Shown piece by piece: positions 43,146-51,076 of a stretch of 64,000 nucleotides of DNA; within the stretch, counting starts at the first letter, position 1; each line of letters starts with the position of its first letter. Below the pieces are notes generated by a model. The model was not told the origin of the DNA. It did no database searches and saw only the letters and a list, made by a program, of their open reading frames with translations. This stretch comes from Bacillota bacterium (lineage in GTDB: Bacteria; Bacillota; Clostridia; Lachnospirales; Lachnospiraceae), in the NCBI GenBank assembly GCA_023390555.1, contig JAEWCQ010000029.1:1-64000 (forward strand). Reading direction: 5' to 3'. The translations under genes were made by a program, and so were the position numbers.

Positions 43146-44027
43146 TTATTTCTGCCCGAGACAGATCATCTCAGGAAGATTGTAGTCCGAATATTTATCT
43201 GCGATAGCTTCAAACGATCCGTCTGCAACCATCTCGTATAACGTCTCCTGCACTTTGTCACGAAGACTTGTATTTCCTAATTTGAATCCAACTGCGTACT
43301 GCTCCGTGGATACCTTATCATCCAAAATCTTAAAACCATCTCCGCGGGAACCGGTCTGATACTTTGCAACACCGATATCCAAAACGACCGCATCCACGGC
43401 ACCGGATTCGAGATTCATAAATGCCGTATTATAATCGGCAACCTGCTGCAATTCCTGAAAGCTTGCAGTCAATGCCAGATTCTCATCATTATCTTCCTCA
43501 TCGGTCAATGCCGCAAGACCGGAAGAATCCGCCTGAACAGCGACTACTTTTCCCGCAAGGTCATCTAACTTCTGAATATCGGAATCGGAACGGACAACGA
43601 CAACGATACTGTTATCTACATACGGATCGGTCCAGGTATATTCATCCTCGCGTCCGGTCATGGTAAAACCGTTCCAGATACAGTCGATCGAGCCGGAATT
43701 CAGTTCCATATCCTTCGTATCCCAATTGATCGGCTTCTTCACAAGTTCCCAGCCGTTCCGGTCACAGACTTCCTGTGCCAGATCCAGATCAAATCCTGTA
43801 TAATCCCCATTGTCATCCATATATCCATACGGTGGAAATTCCGCATCAAATCCTACGATTAACTGTGTACGGTCCGACTCTGATCCTGTACTTTCTGTTC
43901 CATCCTGTACCGCCTCTGTCGTATCACCGTCAGAGGCCGAATTATCCTCTGTCTTATTGGTTCCGCATGCCATCATGGAAACCGCCATTGCCATTGTCAA
44001 AAAGATTGCAACTGCTCTTTTCTTCAT
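43146..44027 (-). CDS. Amino-acid ABC transporter substrate-binding lipoprotein
   Basis: A 293-residue lipoprotein. The signal peptide ends in the lipobox SMMAC (Cys about residue 21), and an acidic Ser/Thr linker follows. Periplasmic-binding family 3 (SBP_bac_3) motifs are GFDAEFPPYGYMDDNGDYTG, FDLDLAQEVCDRNGW and IDCIWNGFTMTGRE, the last resembling cystine/glutamine-type binders. It delivers the ligand to the permease. The first gene of the operon; its leader holds an inverted repeat after the promoter. The exact ligand is unknown. Confidence 0.95.
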   Translation of the reverse strand: MKKRAVAIFLTMAMAVSMMACGTNKTEDNSASDGDTTEAVQDGTESTGSESDRTQLIVGFDAEFPPYGYMDDNGDYTGFDLDLAQEVCDRNGWELVKKPINWDTKDMELNSGSIDCIWNGFTMTGREDEYTWTDPYVDNSIVVVVRSDSDIQKLDDLAGKVVAVQADSSGLAALTDEEDNDENLALTASFQELQQVADYNTAFMNLESGAVDAVVLDIGVAKYQTGSRGDGFKILDDKVSTEQYAVGFKLGNTSLRDKVQETLYEMVADGSFEAIADKYSDYNLPEMICLGQK

Positions 44028-44042
44028 ATTGTTTCCTCCTCA

Positions 44043-44069
44043 AAAGTACCTTTTTACACCTTGTACTTT
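44043..44069. promoter_or_regulatory. Inverted repeat in the ABC operon leader
   Basis: aaagtac / gtacttt arms separated by 13 bases, between the promoter and the SBP ribosome site. The half-site AAAGTA recurs in the divergent promoter at 44167-44183. Confidence 0.45.
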
Positions 44070-44072
44070 AGT

Positions 44073-44101
44073 ATACTACCATGATAAAATCGTAATGTAA
44101 A
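44073..44101 (-). promoter_or_regulatory. Promoter of the amino-acid ABC operon
   Basis: Minus-strand TTTACA (44096-44101), 17-base spacer, TAGTAT (44073-44078). Confidence 0.6.
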
Positions 44102-44153
44102 CCTCTTTTATTCCGCAGATTTGTAAATCCATGCCCGTTAAGCGCGGTGTTTC

Positions 44154-44183
44154 TTTACATTTTTTTCAAAGTATGCTACTTTG
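44154..44183 (+). promoter_or_regulatory. Promoter of DUF4250 gene with overlapping palindrome
   Basis: TTTACA (44154-44159), 17-base spacer, TACTTT (44177-44182) with an extended TGC. The palindrome caaagta-tgc-tactttg (44167-44183) overlaps spacer and -10. Confidence 0.55.
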
Positions 44184-44222
44184 TTTTCACGATACATTCA
44201 TTTTGTTTTAAAGGAGTTTTTT

Positions 44223-44405
44223 ATGAATACGAATCTTCCCTCAGACCCTTTGATTCTCTTAAGCTTTGTAAATACACAACTGCGCGATTTTTATCCCTCT
44301 CTGGATGACTTCTGTACAACCTTCCAGCTGGATGAAACAGAACTGCAGACAAAGCTTTCTGTCATTGATTATGCATACGACGCCGCAACGAATCAGTTTA
44401 CCTGA
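44223..44405 (+). CDS. DUF4250 domain small protein
   Basis: A 60-residue acidic soluble protein beginning MNTNLPSDPLILLSFVNTQL and continuing RDFYPSLDDFC, the pattern of the DUF4250 family found widely in clostridia. AAAGGAG sits 6 bases before the ATG; a reading 14 codons longer is not needed. It has its own promoter. No biochemical function is known for the family. It precedes two further small or uncharacterised genes on the same strand. Confidence 0.85.
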   Translation: MNTNLPSDPLILLSFVNTQLRDFYPSLDDFCTTFQLDETELQTKLSVIDYAYDAATNQFT

Positions 44406-44426
44406 TCACCGCATTTCGATTTCCGG

Positions 44427-44498
44427 CATGAACCCATGTCACTGTTTCCTCATAACATAATAGTGAGAAACATGTGAGGTTTTGCCATGAACCCATGT
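44427..44498. repeat. 13-bp direct repeat around the start of the DUF6774-like gene
   Basis: catgaacccatgt at 44427-44439 and again at 44486-44498, where it includes the start codon. Between them an imperfect hairpin (gtttc-ctca / tgagaaac) can form. It may be a duplicated start region or a translational control element. Confidence 0.4.
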
Positions 44499-44678
44499 AC
44501 CACCGCTTTTGCCGTTACTTCTCTTGCCTGCAGCCTCTTTCAATGTCTGCCGGAAGAAGAAATTGAAGTCCTTGCCGCCTCTCTCTCACAGTTAGGCGAT
44601 ACACTCGCTACCATGCTCGCACAGGAAGCTCTTAACAGTTCCTCGTGCAGTCCTTCACCAGCCAATGATTCGGAGTAA
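44487..44678 (+). CDS. Small protein, DUF6774-like
   Basis: A 63-residue protein MNPCTTAFAVTSLACSLFQC followed by PEEEIEVLAASLSQLGDTLA, with a Ser/Cys-rich tail. The combination of a short hydrophobic Cys-containing N-terminus and the conserved LSQLGDTLAT segment resembles the DUF6774 family as I remember it. GAGG sits 7 bases before the ATG. The function is unknown. It is followed after 3 bp by the 278-residue gene. Confidence 0.7.
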   Translation: MNPCTTAFAVTSLACSLFQCLPEEEIEVLAASLSQLGDTLATMLAQEALNSSSCSPSPANDSE

Positions 44679-44681
44679 ACC

Positions 44682-45518
44682 ATGTCTCTATTTGATGAAC
44701 TGCTGCAATTCCAGATTCTGCCGCACGCCCGGAACGACTGGGCGGAATATCGCACTGCCGTTACCGCTTATCTCCTGCAGCATACCGAGCCGCAAAGCAG
44801 TGTTGCAGTATTCGGAGCCGGCAGATGCAATGATATTGATTTAAGGGAATTCCGGAAGCATTTTTCTTCCGTTACGCTTATCGATTCCAACCGTGATTCA
44901 ATGCAGGAGGCACTTGCCGCCTATGACCTGACAGACGATCCGTCAATGCATCTTTTTTCCTGTGACTTTACGGGCATTACACCGCAAGATTACCGGAATT
45001 TTTCCGATGCACTGACTTCCTTTTGTCAGGTAAACGGCAGTCGGACAGACATCCGTCTGCTTGCCGATTATGCGGTTTCCGGATTGGACAGCTTATATGT
45101 AAAGGCAGACCAGCATAGCCCTGATTTTGGAACCGGCTGTTTCGACTACTCCATGGCCTTTGGCGTTCACAGCCAGATTAACAGCATGGCCGCCTGGATA
45201 TTCTCAGCATTTGCCGCCCAGTTGGGACAGCAGGAACCTTCCGTGGAATCCCGCATCATACGTGCGAATGACAGGCTGATTCCGCGTCTCAATGACGCCA
45301 TTTTAAAAGCAACGAAAACAGCAGCATTTTTCGGTTGTGAGCTGAAAAATACTGCTGTTTCCGGAAGTATCCAGGGCGCCTGCCAGTGCATCGAAGATCT
45401 CCACAAACGCGGAATCGTTACGGAACAGGCCGTGACACTCTGGCCCTTTGATCAGAACCAGAATATAATCTACCAGATGCTTATTCAAAAAGCCAGCTGT
45501 ACCGCTTCTTCAATCTGA
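44682..45518 (+). CDS. Uncharacterised Rossmann/methyltransferase-like protein
   Basis: A 278-residue soluble protein. Residues about 38-60 (SVAVFGAGRCNDIDLREF) followed by VTLIDSNRDSMQEAL have the GxGxxNDxD plus acidic end-of-strand-2 pattern of SAM-dependent methyltransferase folds. The C-terminal part, with QINSMAAWIFSAFAAQL, is helical. I do not recognise a characterised family; it appears to belong with the small DUF genes upstream (3-bp gap, presumably one operon). SAM binding is inference. Confidence 0.65.
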   Translation: MSLFDELLQFQILPHARNDWAEYRTAVTAYLLQHTEPQSSVAVFGAGRCNDIDLREFRKHFSSVTLIDSNRDSMQEALAAYDLTDDPSMHLFSCDFTGITPQDYRNFSDALTSFCQVNGSRTDIRLLADYAVSGLDSLYVKADQHSPDFGTGCFDYSMAFGVHSQINSMAAWIFSAFAAQLGQQEPSVESRIIRANDRLIPRLNDAILKATKTAAFFGCELKNTAVSGSIQGACQCIEDLHKRGIVTEQAVTLWPFDQNQNIIYQMLIQKASCTASSI

Positions 45519-45554
45519 TATCTCCGCTTTTTCCGTTTCCCTCTGTCTGAAGTC

Positions 45555-45794
45555 TTACATTCCCTGTGAGATTTCTTTTAAAGCCTCTACCAGCTGCATA
45601 TCATCCGCTGTCAACCGCAGATTCGAGCTGACGGTCTCCCCTTCCGGGGTTGTGACCGTAATTTCCAGTACACTGCCCTCCCGGATTCCGTTCTGTCCGA
45701 CTGCCTGCAGGAATTTCGGAAATTTGGGATGATTTCCTGTAAACTTCTCCCATAGTGATTTTATCTGTAATAATTTCATTGGATTCACTGCCAT
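45555..45794 (-). CDS. Small hypothetical protein ahead of ABC exporter operon end
   Basis: A 79-residue protein, MAVNPMKLLQIKSLWEKFTG then HPKFPKFLQAVGQNGIREGS, ending EALKEISQGM. GAGGAG precedes the ATG at 45792-45794. The pattern, a helix then a short beta hairpin (VLEITVTTPEGE) then a helix, is common in small clostridial proteins of unknown function. It follows the exporter pair by 37 bp and is probably in the same transcript. Confidence 0.7.
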   Translation of the reverse strand: MAVNPMKLLQIKSLWEKFTGNHPKFPKFLQAVGQNGIREGSVLEITVTTPEGETVSSNLRLTADDMQLVEALKEISQGM

Positions 45795-45831
45795 GTCTGT
45801 TTCTCCTCTTTCTTTAAAATTTAACCGTACC

Positions 45832-47589
45832 TCACATAGAAAACTGACTGTTATAGAGATTCGCATAAAAACCTTTTTTTGCCAGCAGTGTCTCATGATT
45901 TCCCTGTTCGATAATGTGTCCGTCTTTCATGACAAGTATGATATCCGCCTCCTGGATAGTGGACAGGCGGTGTGCAACAATAAAACTGGTTCTGCCCTTC
46001 ATCATCTTCGCAAACGCATTCTGAATGCGCTGTTCGGTTCTGGTGTCAATCGAAGAAGTCGCCTCATCGAGAATCAGCATCGGCGGCAGGCAGAGCATTA
46101 CACGCGTGATACAAAGCAGCTGCTTTTGTCCCTGAGAAAGGCTTCCGCCGTCTTCTCCGATTACGGTATCGTAGCCGTTCGGAAGTCTCGTGATAAAACC
46201 ATGTGCATGTGCGGCCTTTGCTGCTTCCACGATCTCCCGCTCAGTTGCCTCCGGTTTTCCCATTTGAATATTTTCACGGATGGTTCCATGCTTCAGCCAG
46301 GTTTCCTGAAGCACCATGCCATAAGAACTTCGAAGGCTCTTTCTCGTTATGTGCCTGATCTCCTCCCCGCTGACACGAATCTGTCCGCTGTCGGTATCAT
46401 AAAAGCGCATCAAAAGATTGATAATCGTTGTCTTTCCACATCCGGTAGGACCTACAATTGCCACGCGTTGTCCCGGTTTTACCAGGAGATTGAACTCTTC
46501 AATCAGTTTCCGATCTTTCGAATAAGAGAAGTATACCTGTTCGAGAATCACGCTTCCGTCGACCTGATCTAGCGTCACGGCATCGGATGCATCCGCAGGT
46601 TCCGGTTCTTCCTCAATCAACTCAAAGATTCTGGCTGCACAGGCAAGTGCATTCTGCAGCTCTGTGATAACACCGGATATTTCATTGAATGGCTTCGTAT
46701 ACTGATTTGCATAGCTTAAGAAACAGGAAAGCTGCCCTACGCTGATTCCACCCATAATCGCAGATAACGCTCCGGCAACACCGACACCAGCATAGACCAG
46801 TGAATTGATAAATCTGGTCGAAGGATTCGTCAGGCTCGAATAGAAAATCGCACGCAGCGAGCATTGTTCCAGACGGTCATTGATCTCATCGAACTGATGC
46901 AGTGCTTCTTCTTCATGGCCGAACGCTTTTACCACTTTCTGATTGCCGATCATTTCCTCCACGAGAGCCGTCTGCTCGCCTCTGGTGGAAGACTGCTGCT
47001 GAAACATGGAAAATGTCCTTTTCGCAATAAAGCCTGCCACAGCAAAAGAAAGCGGTGTGATCAGTACGACAACAAGCGTTATTTTCACATTGATACTCAG
47101 CATGAAAAGAAGTGTGCCAAGGATGGTAACCACTCCTGTAAAGAACTGGGTAAAGCCCATCAGCAAACCGTCTGCGAACTGATCCACATCTGCGATCACA
47201 CGGCTTACAACATCTCCATAGGAATGTGAATCCAGATATTTCAACGGAAGACGCTCTATCTTTTCAAATGCCTCGGTACGGATATCCTGTACGACGCGGT
47301 ATGTCATTTTATTGTTACAGATATTCATGATCCATTGGGCGAAAGCCGTAAGCAGAATGACAGCAATCATTTTCTTTAGGATGTCAAAAATGGAGGGGAA
47401 ATCAACCCTGCCTTTTCCCAGAATGTCATCAATCGCATATCCGGTCAGAATCGGAATGTAAAGCGTCAAAACCACACTGAGTGCGGCAAGTACGATAGAT
47501 AGGATCAGATAGACCCAGTATTTTCGGATATAACGGAATACTTTGGAAAGTGTATCTTTCTGCTTCTGTTTTTTTTCTGCTTCCTGCAT
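45832..47589 (-). CDS. ABC exporter half-transporter, active-site subunit
   Basis: A 585-residue protein: six-TM type IV exporter domain (about 1-320) then an NBD with Walker A VGPTGCGKTTIINL, signature GSLSQGQKQLLCI, Walker B MLILDEATSSID (catalytic Glu present) and the H-loop VAHRLST. It pairs with the upstream gene, whose stop it overlaps by one base (TAATG). The pair resembles MdlAB/LmrCD/BmrCD heterodimers, which export drugs, lipids or peptides. The substrate is unknown. Confidence 0.93.
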   Translation of the reverse strand: MQEAEKKQKQKDTLSKVFRYIRKYWVYLILSIVLAALSVVLTLYIPILTGYAIDDILGKGRVDFPSIFDILKKMIAVILLTAFAQWIMNICNNKMTYRVVQDIRTEAFEKIERLPLKYLDSHSYGDVVSRVIADVDQFADGLLMGFTQFFTGVVTILGTLLFMLSINVKITLVVVLITPLSFAVAGFIAKRTFSMFQQQSSTRGEQTALVEEMIGNQKVVKAFGHEEEALHQFDEINDRLEQCSLRAIFYSSLTNPSTRFINSLVYAGVGVAGALSAIMGGISVGQLSCFLSYANQYTKPFNEISGVITELQNALACAARIFELIEEEPEPADASDAVTLDQVDGSVILEQVYFSYSKDRKLIEEFNLLVKPGQRVAIVGPTGCGKTTIINLLMRFYDTDSGQIRVSGEEIRHITRKSLRSSYGMVLQETWLKHGTIRENIQMGKPEATEREIVEAAKAAHAHGFITRLPNGYDTVIGEDGGSLSQGQKQLLCITRVMLCLPPMLILDEATSSIDTRTEQRIQNAFAKMMKGRTSFIVAHRLSTIQEADIILVMKDGHIIEQGNHETLLAKKGFYANLYNSQFSM

Positions 47590-49328
47590 TATGCACGCAC
47601 CTCACTTTCCTGTTTTTTCTGAAACTGAGAGTAGTAAATTTCCTGGTAGACTTCACAGCTTTTCAGCAGCGTTTCATGATTGCCAAGTCCCACTGCCCTT
47701 CCCTCGTCCAGCACCAGGATCTGATCGGCATGCAGGATAGAGGCTGCTCTCTGTGATACGATAAATACGGCAGGCCGTGTCTCCATTTCGCGGATTGCGT
47801 GCCGCAGCTTCGCATCTGTCGCATAATCCAGTGCAGAAGCACTGTCATCGAGAATCAGGATCTCCGGCTTTTTCACCAGTGCACGCGCAATGGTCAGTCT
47901 TTGCTTCTGACCACCCGAAAGATTGCGTCCCCCCTGTTCAATTTCCGCATCCAGACTGCCTTTTTTCTGCCGAACAAATTCTCTTGCCTGTGCAGTCTCA
48001 AGCGCTTCCATAAGTTCTTCTTCCGTGGCATCTTTTTTCCCCCATTGGAGATTGTCCCGGATTGTCCCTTTAAAAAGCACTGCTTTTTGTGGTACGACAC
48101 CAATCTTATCCCGCAGTTTTTCAAAAGAATAGTCCCTGACGTTACTGCCGTCTACCAGCACTGTACCTTCGGAAACGTCATAAAATCTGGGGATGAGATT
48201 AACTACAGTTGATTTTCCGGAACCCGTTCCGCCAATAATACCTATCGTTTCACCAGGTCTGACTTTCAAACTGATGTCCGATACGGCCGGAGCTCCTCCA
48301 TCCTGATACCGCATGGAGACATGCTCGAATACAACGGCATATTCCTGCGATGCCTCCGATGTCTGCACCTTTCCCTCTTCCATTGTGGTGTGCAGTTCCA
48401 TGACATCTGCAATCCGGTTTCCGCAGGCAACTGCTTTGGTGACTGTAATTATAAGATTTGCCAGCTTTACAAGCTCGATCAGAATCTGAGACATGTAATT
48501 GACCAGTGCCACGACCTCACCCTGCGTGATAATTCCACTGTTCACACGAATCGCGCCCGTCCAGATCAGTACCGCTATCGCAGCATTGATGATCACATAA
48601 GTCAATGGGTTCATCAGCGCAGATATTTTTCCAACGTACAGCTGCAATCCCGTCAGAAACCGGTTCTTTTCGCGGAAGGCTTCTATTTCTTCCTGTTCCT
48701 TATGAAACGCCCGGATGACCCTGCTTCCGGTCAGATTCTCCCGTGTTATCCCAAGCACATCATCCAGACCAGCCTGCACTTTGCGAAATAACGGGATGCT
48801 GATCAGCATGATTCCAAATACCACGATGGCAAGTAGCGGAATTGTGACTACAAATATCAGTGCCGCCTTTACATCAATCGTAAAAGCCATGATCATGGCA
48901 CCAAACACAATGAACGGGGAACGTAAAAACAGACGCAGCACCAGATTGACTCCTGACTGCACCTGATTGATATCACTCGTCATCCTCGTAATCATCGTAG
49001 AAGTACCGAGTGTGTCATACTCCGTATAAGACAGGCTTTGCAGATGGGCAAACAACGTATGCCGCAGCTTTGTTGCAAAACCGACGGCTGCCTTTGCGGC
49101 AAAAAACTGGGCTGTAATCGAACAGGTCAGTCCAATGACCGCCAGCAAAATCAATATGCCGCACATCCGCAGAATATAACCCTGATCGGCATTTGCAATA
49201 CCATTGTCAATAATCGCCGCCATTACAAGCGGTACAAATAATTCAAAGGAAGCCTCCAGCATCTTAAACAGCGGTGCAAGGACACTCTCCTTTTTATAAT
49301 CTTTCAAATAAGCAAGCAGTTTTCTCAT
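47589..49328 (-). CDS. ABC exporter half-transporter, degenerate-site subunit
   Basis: A 579-residue partner of the preceding entry. Six TM helices, Walker A IGGTGSGKSTVVNL, signature GGRNLSGGQKQRLTI, but Walker B reads ILILDDSASALD: the catalytic Glu is replaced by Asp and the H-loop region reads VSQRAAS instead of having His. These are the classic marks of the non-hydrolysing site in heterodimeric exporters. RBS GGAGG. First gene of the run with the second subunit and a small protein. Confidence 0.93.
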   Translation of the reverse strand: MRKLLAYLKDYKKESVLAPLFKMLEASFELFVPLVMAAIIDNGIANADQGYILRMCGILILLAVIGLTCSITAQFFAAKAAVGFATKLRHTLFAHLQSLSYTEYDTLGTSTMITRMTSDINQVQSGVNLVLRLFLRSPFIVFGAMIMAFTIDVKAALIFVVTIPLLAIVVFGIMLISIPLFRKVQAGLDDVLGITRENLTGSRVIRAFHKEQEEIEAFREKNRFLTGLQLYVGKISALMNPLTYVIINAAIAVLIWTGAIRVNSGIITQGEVVALVNYMSQILIELVKLANLIITVTKAVACGNRIADVMELHTTMEEGKVQTSEASQEYAVVFEHVSMRYQDGGAPAVSDISLKVRPGETIGIIGGTGSGKSTVVNLIPRFYDVSEGTVLVDGSNVRDYSFEKLRDKIGVVPQKAVLFKGTIRDNLQWGKKDATEEELMEALETAQAREFVRQKKGSLDAEIEQGGRNLSGGQKQRLTIARALVKKPEILILDDSASALDYATDAKLRHAIREMETRPAVFIVSQRAASILHADQILVLDEGRAVGLGNHETLLKSCEVYQEIYYSQFQKKQESEVRA

Positions 49329-49340
49329 GATAGCCTCCAG

Positions 49341-49766
49341 TTATTCCCTCTTTTTCACCCGAAATACATGGACCGTTTTTGCCAGAACAGGACGGAACGG
49401 TCTGAGCAAAAGCCAGATTCTGCTGTACAGCACGTAAACCGGATTTGATACGGATATTTCTTTCCCCCTGCGTACAAATCCGACGAGGACACCGCGCATC
49501 TGATCTGCACGCAGTGGCCCTTCCAGCTCCATCTGATTATCTCCCACCATATAAAAAGTATCCTTCTCCTTTTTCCAGATCCGATGCAGAACCAGAATAC
49601 TGTTTTCCCTCCGGTACAACACGACGTCTCCGCGCTTTAATTGCGAAGGATCTGCATTCTTTAGAATTACCTCATCCCTGCCCGGAACGAGCATCGGATA
49701 CATACTGTATCCCGTTGTCTGAATCCGAATGATCCGGCCCTCCATCAACAGTTTCTCCAAATCCAT
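49341..49766 (-). CDS. S24/S26 (signal peptidase I-like) peptidase
   Basis: A 141-residue protein. The segment TTGYSMYPMLVPGRDEVIL has the catalytic Ser of LexA/signal-peptidase folds (SM), and RGDVVLYRRENSILVLHR plus YMVGDNQMELEGP complete the family blocks, including the GDN motif. No clear TM anchor is present at the N-terminus; a hydrophobic stretch is near the C-terminus (VYVLYSRIWLLLRPF). I chose the ATG at 49764-49766 with AGGAAAGG upstream. It is divergent from the PqqD-kinase fusion gene and shares its promoter palindrome, as in peptide (lasso/RiPP) clusters. Confidence 0.82.
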   Translation of the reverse strand: MDLEKLLMEGRIIRIQTTGYSMYPMLVPGRDEVILKNADPSQLKRGDVVLYRRENSILVLHRIWKKEKDTFYMVGDNQMELEGPLRADQMRGVLVGFVRRGKEISVSNPVYVLYSRIWLLLRPFRPVLAKTVHVFRVKKRE

Positions 49767-49829
49767 TTCGTTTCCTTTCCTGCGCGCTCCGCACCGGATA
49801 TCTGTCTCTTTTTTTGCAAATCTTTTGCT

Positions 49830-49862
49830 ATTGTAGCATTTTTTTGAATGAAATGCTATAAT
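49830..49862. promoter_or_regulatory. Symmetric divergent promoter (extended -10 palindrome), copy 1
   Basis: Inverted repeat TAGCATTT (49834-49841) / AAATGCTA (49851-49858). The right arm runs into TGCTATAAT (extended -10, plus strand, TATAAT at 49857-49862) and the left arm, on the minus strand, into TGCTACAAT (49830-49835). It serves the S24 peptidase gene (minus) and the PqqD-kinase gene (plus). Confidence 0.7.
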
Positions 49863-49912
49863 AACCTCCAACATAGGAAATAGATCCGACTCATGATATC
49901 AGGAGGAATGGT

Positions 49913-51064
49913 ATGAAAATACGGGATGGATATACACTTCAGAAAATTGCAGACCAGACATATCTTCTCCCTTATGGTCAGAATATTGCAGAGCACCGGC
50001 GCGGAATACGGTTAAATGAATCCGGCATTCTGCTGTGGAATGCCCTCCAGCAGGATATGGAAGAAGCATCCCTTTTATCTGCACTCACACAGCATTACAA
50101 AAACGAAGTTTCCGAGCTTCCTGCTCTTCGTGAAGACATACATGCTTTTTTTCGGCAGCTTACCTCTGCCGGTATTCTCTATCAAGAAATTCCCGCGGCA
50201 AACAGCGCCGCACCTTTTTATTTTCAGATCGGCACAGTGACCCTCGGCTTTGACGGTCCAAAACAGTTGATTCATCCTTCGCTTCTCGATTTTTCCTGCG
50301 AAGCCCAAAAAGTGGACCAGCTGATTCGTATTATCCCCGGAACCCCGGCTGCACATACCATCGGAACAATTCTGGTACGTACCGATGAGATCACCATCTG
50401 TGCAAATGAGAAATCTTACTTTTTTCTGTATCCGGATTCCTATGGCATATCCGAATGCCATCTGTCAAAAGACGGCTCGCGAGCGGAATTCTACTGCCGC
50501 CTTCCTTTGACGGACGACCTTTCCGAAAAACTGTTTCATGCGATACGCTTTACCTTTCTGGTTCGTGCACAGCTGCACGGCCTGTTTGCCCTTCACTCTG
50601 CCTCTGTTTTTTATCGAGGGAAGGCATGGTTGTTCTCCGCAAGTGCGGGCACCGGAAAATCCACGCATGCATTTCTCTGGAACAGCCTGTTCCAGACTCC
50701 GATTTTAAACGGCGACCTGAACCTGATTGGCTTAAAACAGCAGGAACCGGTTATTTACGGCATTCCCTGGTGTGGTACTTCCGGCATTTATTCGGCAGAG
50801 TGCCATTCTCTCGGCGGTATTACACTGTTAAAACAGCATATGGTAGATGAAATTATGGATATGCAGGAAGACGAGAAGCAGCTCTCGGTGATGCAGCGTA
50901 TGATTTCTCCGTCCTGGACACCGGACATGCTGCGGCTAAATCTTGATTTTGCGAAACAGCTTGCAGGAAAGCTGGATATCTACCGCCTCTTCTGCACCAA
51001 AGAAGATTCTGCCGCAATCACAATCAAGCAGGCAATCGACAGCAGTCTGACTCTCCATCAGTAA
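49913..51064 (+). CDS. PqqD-domain / HPr-kinase-like fusion protein
   Basis: A 383-residue protein. Residues about 1-90 resemble PqqD/RiPP recognition elements (GIRLNESGILLWNAL, helix-rich tail). Residues about 120-383 resemble the HPr-kinase-like family, with the P-loop LFSASAGTGKSTHAFLW (about 243-258) and downstream TPILNGDLNLI and GIPWCGTSGIYSAE blocks. In Gram-positive lasso-peptide clusters a related kinase phosphorylates the peptide. No lasso cyclase, transglutaminase-like protease or precursor gene is visible here, so the client is unknown. RBS AGGAGG. Confidence 0.78.
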   Translation: MKIRDGYTLQKIADQTYLLPYGQNIAEHRRGIRLNESGILLWNALQQDMEEASLLSALTQHYKNEVSELPALREDIHAFFRQLTSAGILYQEIPAANSAAPFYFQIGTVTLGFDGPKQLIHPSLLDFSCEAQKVDQLIRIIPGTPAAHTIGTILVRTDEITICANEKSYFFLYPDSYGISECHLSKDGSRAEFYCRLPLTDDLSEKLFHAIRFTFLVRAQLHGLFALHSASVFYRGKAWLFSASAGTGKSTHAFLWNSLFQTPILNGDLNLIGLKQQEPVIYGIPWCGTSGIYSAECHSLGGITLLKQHMVDEIMDMQEDEKQLSVMQRMISPSWTPDMLRLNLDFAKQLAGKLDIYRLFCTKEDSAAITIKQAIDSSLTLHQ

Positions 51065-51076
51065 GGAAAAACGATC

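Noticed and set aside
45793..46572. 259-codon plus-strand open frame
   Set aside because: Antisense to the ABC exporter NBD, whose motifs on the minus strand are complete; no ribosome site or domain.
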